DNA of 64,000 nt. Source: VAZQ01 sp963841705 (lineage in GTDB: Bacteria > Pseudomonadota > Alphaproteobacteria > Rhizobiales > Xanthobacteraceae). The notes beneath the pieces are model-generated. The model was given only the letters and a program-made list of their open reading frames with translations, had not been told where the DNA came from and did not search any database. A program made the translations under genes and the position numbers. Shown here piece after piece: positions 12,901-21,400 of this stretch. The stretch spans positions 1-64,000 of the forward strand of contig CAWJDY010000031.1 in NCBI GenBank assembly GCA_963841705.1, read 5' to 3'. How positions within the stretch are numbered: position 1 is the first letter of the stretch; each line of letters begins with the position of its first letter.

Positions 12901-15042
12901 ACAGTGGGCCAGCGGCATGGCGGGATCCCCGCCACCCAGTTCCACCGTCTCCGCAGCCGCCGCCCAGTCCGCAGCCCCGGGTGCGGGAAAACGCCCGAGG
13001 TAGTTGAAGCCGATCTCAGGTGTGGGAAAGCCCGCCAGCTGCAACGCCGTCTTGCCATTGAGGTAGCGCAGCAACCCGTATCCAATTCCGCGGTCCGTCA
13101 CCGCGTGCATCTGCTCCTTGATGGTCTTGACCGCCCGCCCCAGCGCCGGCCCCCCTCGCAGCGCTTCTGCAAGCTCGAGCGCGCCGGCATCGAGCCGCAT
13201 CGGAAACAGGCTCGTGAACCACCCGAGCGTGCGCGAGAGGTCGCCATCCGCAAAGATCTCCTCGCGGCCATGACCCTCAATATCAATCAGCACCGCTGTC
13301 CCGGTGCCACGATGGCGCTGCCGGCACCAGTTCAGTACCGCCAGCACCAAGCCGGTCAAAAGCACATCGTTGATGCCGGCATGAAACACCGCCCCGGTGC
13401 GCGTCAGCAGTGCCCCCGTGATCGAAGCCGGCAGCCTAAGCGTAAGCCGGCTGGTCCTGGCGCCGATGTCACGCACGCGATCCAGTGCGCCCTCCACCAG
13501 CGAAACAGCCGGCGCATTCAGCATGCCGCTCCAGAACGAAAGCTCCGCCACCCGTTCTGGATTCTGCGCTTCAGCCCCAAGCCGCTGCGCCCAATAACGG
13601 AACGAGGTCCCGCGCGCCGCCAGCACCGGTATTCTCCCCTCCCTCAGCGCCCGCCATGCCGCCGCAAGATCCGGCCCCAGAATGCGCCAGGAGACGCCGT
13701 CAATCGCAAGGTGATGGATGATCAACAGCAGCCTTCCCGGCTGCTGCGCTCCTGCATCAAACCATACTGCTTGCACGATCACGCCCGCCGCGGGCGCAAG
13801 CCGCACGACCGCCAGCTGCCCCTGTTGCGCGATGCAGGCACGCCACGCCTCCGCATCGAGACCACAGGCGTCAATGCGTCGAACGCAGGTGGCCGCATCG
13901 ACCGTGCCAGCGGGCGCAATCTCAGCTGCGTACTCACCGCCCGCCGCAGGCGCAATCAGGCGCAGCCGCAGCGCATCGTGGTGATTGATCACAGCCTGCA
14001 GGGCAGCAATCAAATCAGCCCCGCGCAGCCTCGCCGGAACCTGCAACAGCATCGCTTGATGGAAGCGCTCCAGCGGCCCCCCGCGCGCGATGAGCCAATG
14101 CATGATCGGGGTCAGAGGGAGCGGACCAGTCGCGACATCGCGCAGGTCGGCAACCGTCTCTTGGCCAGCGACAGCAACAGCAGCAAGCGCTGCAACAGTC
14201 TGATGCTGGAATACCGCGCGCGGTGAGATCACCAAGCCCGCTTTGCGCGCCCGACTCACAAGTTGGATTGAGACGATGCTGTCGCCCCCGAGCTCAAAGA
14301 AATTGTCGTCAATCCCAACCCGCCCCAGCCCCAGCACTTCCGCAAACAGCCCGCACAGGATCTCCTCCTGCGGCGTGCGCGCACCGCGTCCCTCCACACC
14401 GCCCTGCAGCGATGGCGCCGGCAGCGCCCGCCGGTCCAGCTTCCCGTTCGGCGTCAGCGGAAGCCGATCCAGCAGCACAAACGCCGACGGCACCATGTAG
14501 TCCGGCAACAGCCCCGCGACATGCGCCCGAAGCTCCGCTGCCGCCGCCCTCCCCGGCGCCCCGCTCCGTTCGCCGCTCCCCGGCGCCCCGCGCAGCACCA
14601 CATAGCCAACCAGCCGCTTCCCCCCAGCCTCGTCCTCGCGCGCAATCACCGCCGCCTGCGCAACATCCCCATGGCGCAGCAGCGCAGCCTCGATCTCCCC
14701 AGGCTCAATGCGAAAACCGCGCAGCTTCACCTGCGCATCCGAACGCCCCAGAAACTCCAGCACCCCGTCCGACCGAAACCGCGCCAGGTCCCCGCTGCGG
14801 TACATCCGGCTCCCCGCAGCCCCAAACGGGTCGGCAACAAACCGCTCCGCCGTCAGCCCCGCACGATGCAGATACCCCCGCGCCAGCCCCGCTCCCGCAA
14901 TGTACAATTCCCCCGCCACCCCCGCAGGTACAGGCTGCAGCCCACCATCCAGCACGTACACCCGCGTGTTCCAGATCGGCCGCCCAATCGGAACACGCGG
15001 GTAAGCTGCGTTCAATTCCGTGCAACGATGGCCCGTTGACAT
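3613..15042 (-). CDS. NRPS, second reading-frame segment: end of A4, T4, E, modules 5-6, C7 and most of A7
   Basis: The frame opens at an ATG at 15042 inside A4 and is a continuation, not a natural gene start, although a GGAAGGGA stretch lies just upstream. Approximate residues: rest of A4 1-210; T4 218-288 with GGDSI, the form that precedes epimerases; epimerisation domain 296-748 (HHLAIDGVSWRIL, EIGFNYLGRF); DCL-type condensation domain C5 794-1214 (LPLSPLQEGLFFHALYD, HHILVDGWS); A5 1224-1754; T5 1760-1834; C6 1853-2279; A6 2291-2833; T6 2838-2914; C7 2931-3358; A7 from 3369. True A7 sequence ends near residue 3699 after YGSSEVAA. The last 110 or so residues down to 3613 are an out-of-frame read of A7 framework DNA. 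The E domain followed by a DCL domain means residue 4 is used in D form. Confidence 0.9.
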   Translation of the reverse strand: MSTGHRCTELNAAYPRVPIGRPIWNTRVYVLDGGLQPVPAGVAGELYIAGAGLARGYLHRAGLTAERFVADPFGAAGSRMYRSGDLARFRSDGVLEFLGRSDAQVKLRGFRIEPGEIEAALLRHGDVAQAAVIAREDEAGGKRLVGYVVLRGAPGSGERSGAPGRAAAAELRAHVAGLLPDYMVPSAFVLLDRLPLTPNGKLDRRALPAPSLQGGVEGRGARTPQEEILCGLFAEVLGLGRVGIDDNFFELGGDSIVSIQLVSRARKAGLVISPRAVFQHQTVAALAAVAVAGQETVADLRDVATGPLPLTPIMHWLIARGGPLERFHQAMLLQVPARLRGADLIAALQAVINHHDALRLRLIAPAAGGEYAAEIAPAGTVDAATCVRRIDACGLDAEAWRACIAQQGQLAVVRLAPAAGVIVQAVWFDAGAQQPGRLLLIIHHLAIDGVSWRILGPDLAAAWRALREGRIPVLAARGTSFRYWAQRLGAEAQNPERVAELSFWSGMLNAPAVSLVEGALDRVRDIGARTSRLTLRLPASITGALLTRTGAVFHAGINDVLLTGLVLAVLNWCRQRHRGTGTAVLIDIEGHGREEIFADGDLSRTLGWFTSLFPMRLDAGALELAEALRGGPALGRAVKTIKEQMHAVTDRGIGYGLLRYLNGKTALQLAGFPTPEIGFNYLGRFPAPGAADWAAAAETVELGGGDPAMPLAHCIEVNALTLDGADGATLIAHWSWAGGLVSEREARDLAQGWFAVLEALVRHAEQPGAGGRSPSDLPLLRLAQDEIAWIESKYAQIEDILPLSPLQEGLFFHALYDAGGPDVYIVQVALALEGPLDAPRLEKAAQVLLERHASLRAGFAHEKLSQPVQIIVSGTRVPWRSFDLSELDATGREQRLSEVLLQDRVERFDLAAAPLLRFTLIRLGPQQHRLVLTIHHILVDGWSGPVLVRELLTLYAHDGDAAALPRVTPYRDYLAWIAAQDHAAAIAGWREALAGLQEPTRVAAYAPVGAPVDPQQITVTLSEALSTALVEQGRREGLTLNTFIQTAWAILLGRQLSRDDVVFGVTVAGRPPEIAGIEGMVGLFINTLPLRVKLPSAKPVCDLLKEVQDHQSKLIDYQYLGLAEIQSLVGLGEVFDTLVVFENYPLEDIGGQSTDWNGLRLAKVSGHDATHYPLSLMARPGSQLQLRFDHRPDLFDGGTVAGFAGRLVRLLSGAVAHPEWAIGRLELLGGEERESILRGWNATGREVAAGSLPSLFAAAAGRHPDATAVVFAGSRLSYGELDRRANQVAHHLRGLGVGPETVVGLCLERSLELIVGLLGILKAGGAYLPLDPDYPSERLRDMMDSATLEFLVTQQALISVLPIQAGVQCVLMGEEGIAAQPDTCPSVICEPEQLAYTIFTSGSTGKPKGAANTHDGLSNRLHWMQHAYRLTEEDVVLQKTPFSFDVSVWEFYWPLLSGAQLVLPAPGAHRDPARLAELIRTHGVTTLHFVPSMLQAFLAHSGNRSCSSLRLLICSGEALSPELRDQASELLPHVRLENLYGPTEAAIDVTYWSCAREESREIPIGRPIWNTRVYVLDGGLQPVPAGVAGELYIAGAGLARGYLHRAGLTAERFVADPFGAAGSRMYRSGDLARFRSDGVLEFLGRSDAQVKLRGFRIEPGEIEAALLRHGDVAQAAVIAREDEAGGKRLVGYVVLRGAPESGERSGAPGRAAAAELRAHVAGLLPDYMVPSAVVLLDRLPLTPNGKLDRRALPAPSLQGGVEGRGARTPQEEILCGLFAEVLGLGRVGIDDNFFELGGHSLLATRLISRLRASLDVEVSIRSLFEAPTVAGLARHVGSAQAGRAGVRAYARPAEIPLSYAQRRLWFLHRLEGASAGYVIPVAVRLAGDLDVGALERALWDVLERHESLRTVFAEREGVARQEILEASAVRPGLAVAGVSAAELAGVLARAAGAEFALDREPPLRAQLYRLSGREHVLLLVLHHIAGDGWSLGVLLRDLGRCYEARRAGREPGLAPLAVQYADYTLWQQEVLGSESEEGSAILRQLAFWRERLRGLPEQIELASDRARAAVASHRGGSVGLWLDGELHAGLLRLGRSAGASLFMVLQAGLVGLLSRLGGGSDIALGSPIAGRTDSALDDLVGFFVNTLVLRTDVSGAPSMRELVGRVRSGNLLAYSHAEVPFERLVEDLKPARSLSRHPLFQVMLAFQNNAPARFEVAGLEARFEPVALGRAKFDLSVSVSERRGEDGAPCGLAGEIEYACDLFDGGTVAGFAGRLVRLLSGAVAHPEWAIERLELLGGEERESILRGWNATGREVAAGSLPSLFAAAAGRHPDATAVVFAGSRLSYGELDRRANQVAHHLRGLGVGPETVVGLCLERSLELIVGLLGILKAGGAYLPLDPQHPVERLGFMLGDAGARVLVTQQALLDRLSLANAGACAAVVRLDADAPRIAAQPARAPALALDPHHPAYVIYTSGSTGTPKGVVMAHGPLANLISWTNDAISADARTAVAQFTAITFDVSAQEILSALTCGKILVLLPSESRRDPAELLEWLGACEINELFAPTPVLLGLAEAIPENSFRPLRLTHVAQAGELLTLHQPLHGLFETHSRTRLHNHYGPTETHVTVSCDLPQDVSEWPLTAPIGRPIWNTRVYVLDGGLQPVPAGVAGELYIAGAGLARGYLHRAGLTAERFVADPFGAAGSRMYRSGDLARFRSDGVLEFLGRSDAQVKLRGFRIEPGEIEAALLRHGDVAQAAVIAREDEAGGKRLVGYVVLRGAPESGERSGAPGRAAAAELRAHVAGLLPDYMVPSAVVLLDRLPLTPNGKLDRRALPAPSLQGGVEGRGARTPQEEILCGLFAEVLGLGRVGIDDNFFELGGHSLLATRLISRLRASLDVEVSIRSLFEAPTVAGLARHVGSAQAGRAGVRAYARPAEIPLSYAQRRLWFLHRLEGASAGYVIPVAVRLAGDLDVGALERALWDVLERHESLRTVFAEREGVARQEILEASAVRPGLAVAGVSAAELAGVLARAAGAEFALDREPPLRAQLYRLSGREHVLLLVLHHIAGDGWSLGVLLRDLGRCYEARRAGREPGLAPLAVQYADYTLWQQEVLGSESEEGSAILRQLAFWRERLRGLPEQIELASDRARAAVASHRGGSVGLWLDGELHAGLLRLGRSAGASLFMVLQAGLVGLLSRLGGGSDIALGSPIAGRTDSALDDLVGFFVNTLVLRTDVSGAPSMRELVGRVRSGNLLAYSHAEVPFERLVEDLKPARSLSRHPLFQVMLAFQNNAPARFEVAGLEARFEPVALGRAKFDLSVSVSERRGEDGAPCGLAGEIEYACDLFDGGTVAGFAGRLVRLLSGAVAHPEWAIGRLELLGGEERESILRGWNATGREVAAGSLPSLFAAAAGRHPDATAVVFAGSRLSYGELDRRANQVAHHLRGLGVGPETVVGLCLERSLELIVGLLGILKAGGAYLPLDPQHPVERLGFMLGDAGARVLVTQQALLDRLSLANAGACAAVVRLDADAPRIAAQPARAPALALDPHHPAYVIYTSGSTGTPKGVTGTHIALINRVLAQSDISSFLENEICCQKTSIGFVDSIFEIVGPLCIGVSLVIIPDASGGDPEQLSALIKRADITRLITVPSLAVSLAHDHEIRARLLKISTWTLSGESFSNDLLRQLLEAYPACQFVNLYGSSEVAARCHMAHSIEQCRRQGSHWAADLEHAGIRAGRWAAARTCGGDGGIVHCGSGAGAGVSASCGADGGAVCCRPVWGCGEPDVPQRGPGAVSIGRGAGVSGAFGCAGEAARFSH
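3896..4378 (-). other. A-domain pocket core, module 7 (beta-Ala-like; frameshifted)
   Basis: The usual pocket Asp is replaced by Val-Asp (FVDSIFE). The code reads V-D-F-I-T-S-L-A-D-K, resembling the VDWVISLADK pattern reported for beta-alanine activation. An extra base near 3946 shifts the frame just after YGSSEVAA. Removing one base restores ADATWHIPLSSAGDRVPIG. The core is visibly richer in A and T than its flanks. Confidence 0.4.
4380..7117 (-). repeat. NRPS framework repeat copy f (A6 C-term, T6, C7, A7 N-term)
   Basis: Variants: PSAVVLLDRL, IGRLELLGG, DPQHPVERL, AAQPARAPAL. The T6 GGHSL lies near 6404-6426 and the C7 HHIAGDG near 5850-5866. Confidence 0.9.
7118..7610 (-). other. A-domain pocket core, module 6 (Pro-like)
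   Basis: The pocket reads D-V-Q-L-A-A-H-V-T-K (FDVSAQE, LFAPTPV, VAQAGEL, HNHYGPTETHVT). The H at position 322 and the DVQL start match the proline code DVQLIAHVVK at eight of ten positions. Confidence 0.5.
7612..10352 (-). repeat. NRPS framework repeat copy e (A5 C-term, T5, C6, A6 N-term)
   Basis: Variants: PSAVV, IERLELLGG, DPQHPVERL, AAQPARAPAL. A C-to-T change (caaatcgcg near 8374) is shared only with the copy at 18678-21400. This argues for mosaic exchange between copies. Confidence 0.9.
10353..11045 (-). other. A-domain pocket core, module 5 (Ser-type; larger exchanged block)
   Basis: The pocket reads D-V-W-H-I-S-L-I-D-K (FDVSVWE, LHFVPSM, LICSGEA, NLYGPTEAAID), matching the serine family code seen in EntF (DVWHFSLVDK). 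Foreign sequence begins earlier than in other modules, at LPLDPDYPSERL (motif A2), so this block includes its own A3 (FTSGSTGKPKG). Confidence 0.75.
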
Positions 15043-15455
15043 ACGGTCCCTTCCGTTGGGCCATACTCATTAACGAGTGAGCTACGCGGGAAAATGTCGT
15101 GGTGTTGATGCACTAGCTCTGGCGGGCACACCTCTCCTGCCAGAATTATTGTCTCCACACTTTCCGACGCCCGCTTTCGAAACTGGTCGAGTAGAGTTCT
15201 GTGCAGTGACGGCACAGTGAAAAAGCAGTTCACGCCGTGGAGTTGTATTGCTGATTCGATTGCATCCGCGGCGATTTCGGAAGGCACCACCAGCGTGCCT
15301 CCATGGAAGATGCTGCCAAAGATCACAGCGACGGAACTGTCGAACGCGATCGACGACAAAAGCAGGTATCGCTGCCGTGCGACATCGGGATAGAAGCCGT
15401 GCCGTGCAGCGTTTGATGCAACGAGATGCTGATGCTCGACCACCACGCCCTTTGG
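14991..15455 (-). other. A-domain pocket core, module 4 (substrate unassigned; frameshifted)
   Basis: Pocket residues read D-S-A-F-I-A-E-V-C-K (FDSSVAV, FFTVPSL, IILAGEV, NEYGPTEGTVC). I do not recognise this code. The usual Glu after position 239 is Val here. The reading frame breaks near 15040, directly after the A5 motif. Restoring one base gives a smooth EGTVCSTGHRCTELNAAYPRVPIGRPI-type continuation. The residue is epimerised by the following E domain. Confidence 0.45.
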
Positions 15456-18400
15456 CGTGCCGGTAGAGCCTGAGGTGTAGATGACATAGGCGGGGTGGTG
15501 CGGGTCGAGCGCGAGCGCCGGCGCGCGTGCGGGCTGCGCAGCAATGCGCGGCGCATCCGCATCCAGCCGCACCACCGCGGCGCACGCGCCGGCGTTGGCC
15601 AGCGACAGACGATCCAGCAGCGCCTGCTGGGTAACCAGCACCCGCGCGCCCGCGTCCCCCAGCATGAAGCCAAGCCGCTCCACCGGGTGCTGCGGATCCA
15701 GCGGCAGATACGCCCCGCCCGCCTTGAGGATCCCCAGCAGCCCCACAATCAGCTCCAGCGAGCGCTCAAGGCACAGCCCCACCACCGTCTCCGGCCCAAC
15801 CCCCAAGCCGCGCAGATGATGCGCAACCTGGTTCGCGCGCCGATCAAGCTCCCCGTAGCTCAGCCGCGATCCCGCAAACACCACCGCGGTCGCGTCCGGG
15901 TGGCGCCCCGCCGCCGCCGCAAACAGCGACGGCAAGCTCCCAGCCGCTACCTCCCGCCCGGTCGCGTTCCACCCCCGCAGGATGCTCTCGCGCTCCTCGC
16001 CCCCAAGCAACTCCAGCCGCCCAATCGCCCACTCCGGATGCGCAACCGCTCCCGAAAGCAGCCGCACCAGCCGCCCCGCAAACCCCGCCACCGTCCCACC
16101 ATCAAACAGGTCGCACGCGTACTCGATCTCCCCCGCAAGCCCACACGGCGCCCCATCTTCGCCGCGCCGCTCGCTCACGCTCACCGACAGGTCAAACTTC
16201 GCACGCCCCAACGCAACAGGCTCAAACCGCGCCTCAAGCCCAGCCACCTCAAACCGCGCCGGCGCGTTGTTCTGAAACGCCAGCATCACCTGGAACAGCG
16301 GATGCCGCGACAGCGACCGCGCAGGCTTGAGATCCTCTACCAGCCGCTCAAACGGTACCTCCGCATGGCTGTACGCCAGCAGATTGCCCGAACGCACCCG
16401 CCCCACAAGCTCGCGCATGCTCGGCGCCCCAGACACATCCGTCCGCAGCACCAGGGTGTTGACAAAAAACCCCACCAGATCGTCCAGCGCGCTGTCCGTG
16501 CGCCCCGCAATCGGGCTCCCCAGCGCGATGTCGCTGCCGCCCCCCAGCCGGCTCAGAAGCCCAACAAGCCCAGCCTGCAACACCATGAACAGGCTCGCTC
16601 CCGCACTGCGCCCAAGCCGCAAAAGCCCCGCATGAAGCTCCCCATCCAGCCACAGCCCAACGCTCCCACCACGATGGCTCGCAACCGCAGCCCGCGCACG
16701 GTCGCTCGCAAGCTCGATCTGCTCCGGCAGCCCGCGCAGACGCTCCCGCCAGAACGCCAGCTGGCGCAAAATCGCGCTCCCCTCCTCGCTCTCGCTCCCC
16801 AGAACCTCCTGCTGCCACAGCGTGTAGTCCGCATATTGCACCGCAAGCGGCGCAAGCCCCGGCTCCCGCCCCGCCCGCCGCGCCTCATAGCAGCGCCCAA
16901 GATCCCGCAGCAGCACTCCCAACGACCACCCGTCCCCCGCAATGTGATGCAGCACCAGCAGCAGCACGTGCTCGCGCCCAGACAGCCGATACAGCTGCGC
17001 CCGCAACGGCGGCTCACGATCCAGCGCAAACTCCGCCCCCGCAGCCCGCGCCAGAACCCCCGCAAGCTCCGCTGCGCTGACCCCCGCAACCGCAAGCCCA
17101 GGCCGCACCGCGCTCGCCTCCAGGATCTCCTGCCGCGCTACCCCCTCGCGCTCCGCAAAGACCGTGCGAAGGCTCTCGTGCCGCTCCAAAACGTCCCACA
17201 GCGCTCGCTCCAGAGCCCCGACATCCAGATCCCCCGCAAGCCGTACCGCAACCGGGATCACGTAGCCCGCGCTCGCACCCTCCAGCCGATGCAAAAACCA
17301 CAGCCGCCGTTGCGCATACGACAGCGGGATCTCCGCAGGCCGCGCATAGGCCCTAACCCCAGCACGCCCCGCCTGCGCACTCCCCACATGCCGCGCCAGA
17401 CCCGCTACCGTCGGCGCCTCAAACAGGCTGCGGATCGATACCTCCACATCCAGGCTCGCCCGCAGCCGGCTGATCAGCCGCGTCGCCAGCAGCGAATGCC
17501 CGCCAAGCTCAAAGAAATTGTCGTCAATCCCAACCCGCCCCAGCCCCAGCACTTCCGCAAACAGCCCGCACAGGATCTCCTCCTGCGGCGTGCGCGCACC
17601 GCGCCCCTCCACACCGCCCTGCAGCGATGGCGCCGGCAGCGCCCGCCGGTCCAGCTTCCCGTTCGGCGTCAGCGGAAGCCGATCCAGCAGCACAACCGCC
17701 GACGGCACCATGTAGTCCGGCAACAGCCCCGCGACATGCGCCCGAAGCTCCGCTGCCGCCGCCCTCCCCGGCGCCCCGCTCCGTTCGCCGCTCTCCGGCG
17801 CCCCGCGCAGCACCACATAGCCAACCAGCCGCTTCCCCCCAGCCTCGTCCTCGCGCGCAATCACCGCCGCCTGCGCAACATCCCCATGGCGCAGCAGCGC
17901 AGCCTCGATCTCCCCAGGCTCAATGCGAAAACCGCGCAGCTTCACCTGCGCATCCGAACGCCCCAGAAACTCCAGCACCCCGTCCGACCGAAACCGCGCC
18001 AGGTCCCCGCTGCGGTACATCCGGCTCCCCGCAGCCCCAAACGGGTCGGCAACAAACCGCTCCGCCGTCAGCCCCGCACGATGCAGATACCCCCGCGCCA
18101 GCCCCGCTCCCGCAATGTACAATTCCCCCGCCACCCCCGCAGGTACAGGCTGCAGCCCACCGTCCAGCACGTACACCCGTGTGTTCCAGATCGGCCGCCC
18201 AATCGGAGGTGATGCTATCTCCGCCTCATCAAGCACCGTCAGCGCCGACCAAACCGTCGTTTCCGTGGGCCCATAGAGATTCGTCACTGAACCACACACG
18301 CGAGCGAGTGCTCTCGCAACTTCGCCGGACAAAGCCTCCCCACCCACCAGGCTCCTGAGCTCCCTGAGCTCCTGGAAAGGGCTGCGGAGACTCCCGACGA

Positions 18401-21400
18401 AAGCTTGCCAAAACGTTGGGGTCGCTTGAACGATTGTGCTTCGAGTGCTTAGGAGGTCGTGTGCGAATATTGAAGGGTCATTGATGAGTTCGCTCCTCGC
18501 GACCACAAGACGCGCCCCACAGAGTAGCGGTACAAACAATTCGAGCGCAGCAATATCAAAGCCGATACTCGTAAGCGCAGTTAAGGTATCATCTCCGTCA
18601 ACCTGCAGCTGCTCCTTCATTGAGAGCAGGAGATTTCTCAATGCGGCATGACTGACTACGACTCCTTTTGGCGCGCCGGTAGAGCCTGAGGTGTAGATGA
18701 CATAGGCGGGGTGGTGCGGGTCGAGCGCGAGCGCCGGCGTGCATACGGGCTGCGCGGCAATGCGCGGCGCATCCGCATCCAACCGCACCACCGCGGCGCA
18801 CGCGCCGGCGTTGGCCAGCGACAGACGATCCAGCAGCGCCTGCTGGGTGACCAGCACCCGCGCGCCCGCATCCCCCAGCATGAAGCCAAGCCGCTCCACC
18901 GGGTACTGCGGATCCAGCGGCAGATACGCCCCGCCCGCCTTGAGGATCCCCAGCAGCCCCACAATCAGCTCCAGCGAGCGCTCGAGGCACAGCCCCACCA
19001 CCGTCTCCGGCCCAACCCCCAAGCCGCGCAGATGATGCGCAACCTGGTTCGCGCGCCGATCAAGCTCCCCGTAGCTCAGCCGCGATCCCGCAAACACCAC
19101 CGCGGTCGCGTCCGGGTGCCGCCCCGCCGCCGCCGCAAACAGCGACGGCAAGCTCCCAGCCGCTACCTCCCGCCCGGTCGCGTTCCACCCCCGCAGGATG
19201 CTCTCGCGCTCCTCGCCCCCAAGCAACTCCAGCCGCCCAATCGCCCACTCCGGATGCGCAACCGCTCCCGAAAGCAGCCGCACCAGCCGCCCCGCAAACC
19301 CCGCCACCGTCCCACCATCAAACAGGTCGCACGCGTACTCGATCTCCCCCGCAAGCCCACACGGCGCCCCATCTTCGCCGCGCCGCTCGCTCACGCTCAC
19401 CGACAGGTCAAACTTCGCACGCCCCAACGCAACAGGCTCAAATCGCGCCTCAAGCCCAGCCACCTCAAACCGCGCCGGCGCGTTGTTCTGAAACGCCAGC
19501 ATCACCTGGAACAGCGGATGCCGCGACAGCGACCGCGCAGGCTTGAGATCCTCTACCAGCCGCTCAAACGGTACCTCCGCATGGCTGTACGCCAGCAGAT
19601 TGCCCGAACGCACCCGCCCCACAAGCTCGCGCATGCTCGGCGCCCCAGACACATCCGTCCGCAGCACCAGGGTGTTGACAAAAAACCCCACCAGATCGTC
19701 CAGCGCGCTGTCCGTGCGCCCCGCAATCGGGCTCCCCAGCGCGATGTCGCTGCCGCCCCCCAGCCGGCTCAGAAGCCCAACAAGCCCAGCCTGCAACACC
19801 ATGAACAGGCTCGCTCCCGCACTGCGCCCAAGCCGCAAAAGCCCCGCATGAAGCTCCCCATCCAGCCACAGCCCAACGCTCCCACCACGATGGCTCGCAA
19901 CCGCAGCCCGCGCACGGTCGCTCGCAAGCTCGATCTGCTCCGGCAGCCCGCGCAGACGCTCCCGCCAGAACGCCAGCTGGCGCAAAATCGCGCTCCCCTC
20001 CTCGCTCTCGCTCCCCAGAACCTCCTGCTGCCACAGCGTGTAGTCCGCATATTGCACCGCAAGCGGCGCAAGCCCCGGCTCCCGCCCCGCCCGCCGCGCC
20101 TCATAGCAGCGCCCAAGATCCCGCAGCAGCACTCCCAACGACCACCCGTCCCCCGCAATGTGATGCAGCACCAGCAGCAGCACGTGCTCGCGCCCAGACA
20201 GCCGATACAGCTGCGCCCGCAACGGCGGCTCACGATCCAGCGCAAACTCCGCCCCCGCAGCCCGCGCCAGAACCCCCGCAAGCTCCGCTGCGCTGACCCC
20301 CGCAACCGCAAGCCCAGGCCGCACCGCGCTCGCCTCCAGGATCTCCTGCCGCGCTACCCCCTCGCGCTCCGCAAAGACCGTGCGAAGGCTCTCGTGCCGC
20401 TCCAAAACGTCCCACAGCGCTCGCTCCAGAGCCCCGACATCCAGATCCCCCGCAAGCCGTACCGCAACCGGGATCACGTAGCCCGCGCTCGCACCCTCCA
20501 GCCGATGCAAAAACCACAGCCGCCGTTGCGCATACGACAGCGGGATCTCCGCAGGCCGCGCATAGGCCCTAACCCCAGCACGCCCCGCCTGCGCACTCCC
20601 CACATGCCGCGCCAGACCCGCTACCGTCGGCGCCTCAAACAGGCTGCGGATCGATACCTCCACATCCAGGCTCGCCCGCAGCCGGCTGATCAGCCGCGTC
20701 GCCAGCAGCGAATGCCCGCCAAGCTCAAAGAAATTGTCGTCAATCCCAACCCGCCCCAGCCCCAGCACTTCCGCAAACAGCCCGCACAGGATCTCCTCCT
20801 GCGGCGTGCGCGCACCGCGTCCCTCCACACCGCCCTGCAGCGATGGCGCCGGCAGCGCCCGCCGGTCCAGCTTCCCGTTCGGCGTCAGCGGAAGCCGATC
20901 CAGCAGCACAACCGCCGACGGCACCATGTAGTCCGGCAACAGCCCCGCGACATGCGCCCGAAGCTCCGCTGCCGCCGCCCTCCCCGGCGCCCCGCTCCGT
21001 TCGCCGCTCTCCGGCGCCCCGCGCAGCACCACATAGCCAACCAGCCGCTTCCCCCCAGCCTCGTCCTCGCGCGCAATCACCGCCGCCTGCGCAACATCCC
21101 CATGGCGCAGCAGCGCAGCCTCGATCTCCCCAGGCTCAATGCGAAAACCGCGCAGCTTCACCTGCGCATCCGAACGCCCCAGAAACTCCAGCACCCCGTC
21201 CGACCGAAACCGCGCCAGGTCCCCGCTGCGGTACATCCGGCTCCCCGCAGCCCCAAACGGGTCGGCAACAAACCGCTCCGCCGTCAGCCCCGCACGATGC
21301 AGATACCCCCGCGCCAGCCCCGCTCCCGCAATGTACAATTCCCCCGCCACCCCCGCAGATACGGGCTGCAGCCCACCGTCCAGCACGTACACCCGATAGT

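Noticed and set aside
14223..15080. Pro/Ala-rich frame (APAAPAGPASRSASAEADP type) recurring opposite each A domain
   Set aside because: It is an antisense shadow of the A10/T linker, not a repeat protein.
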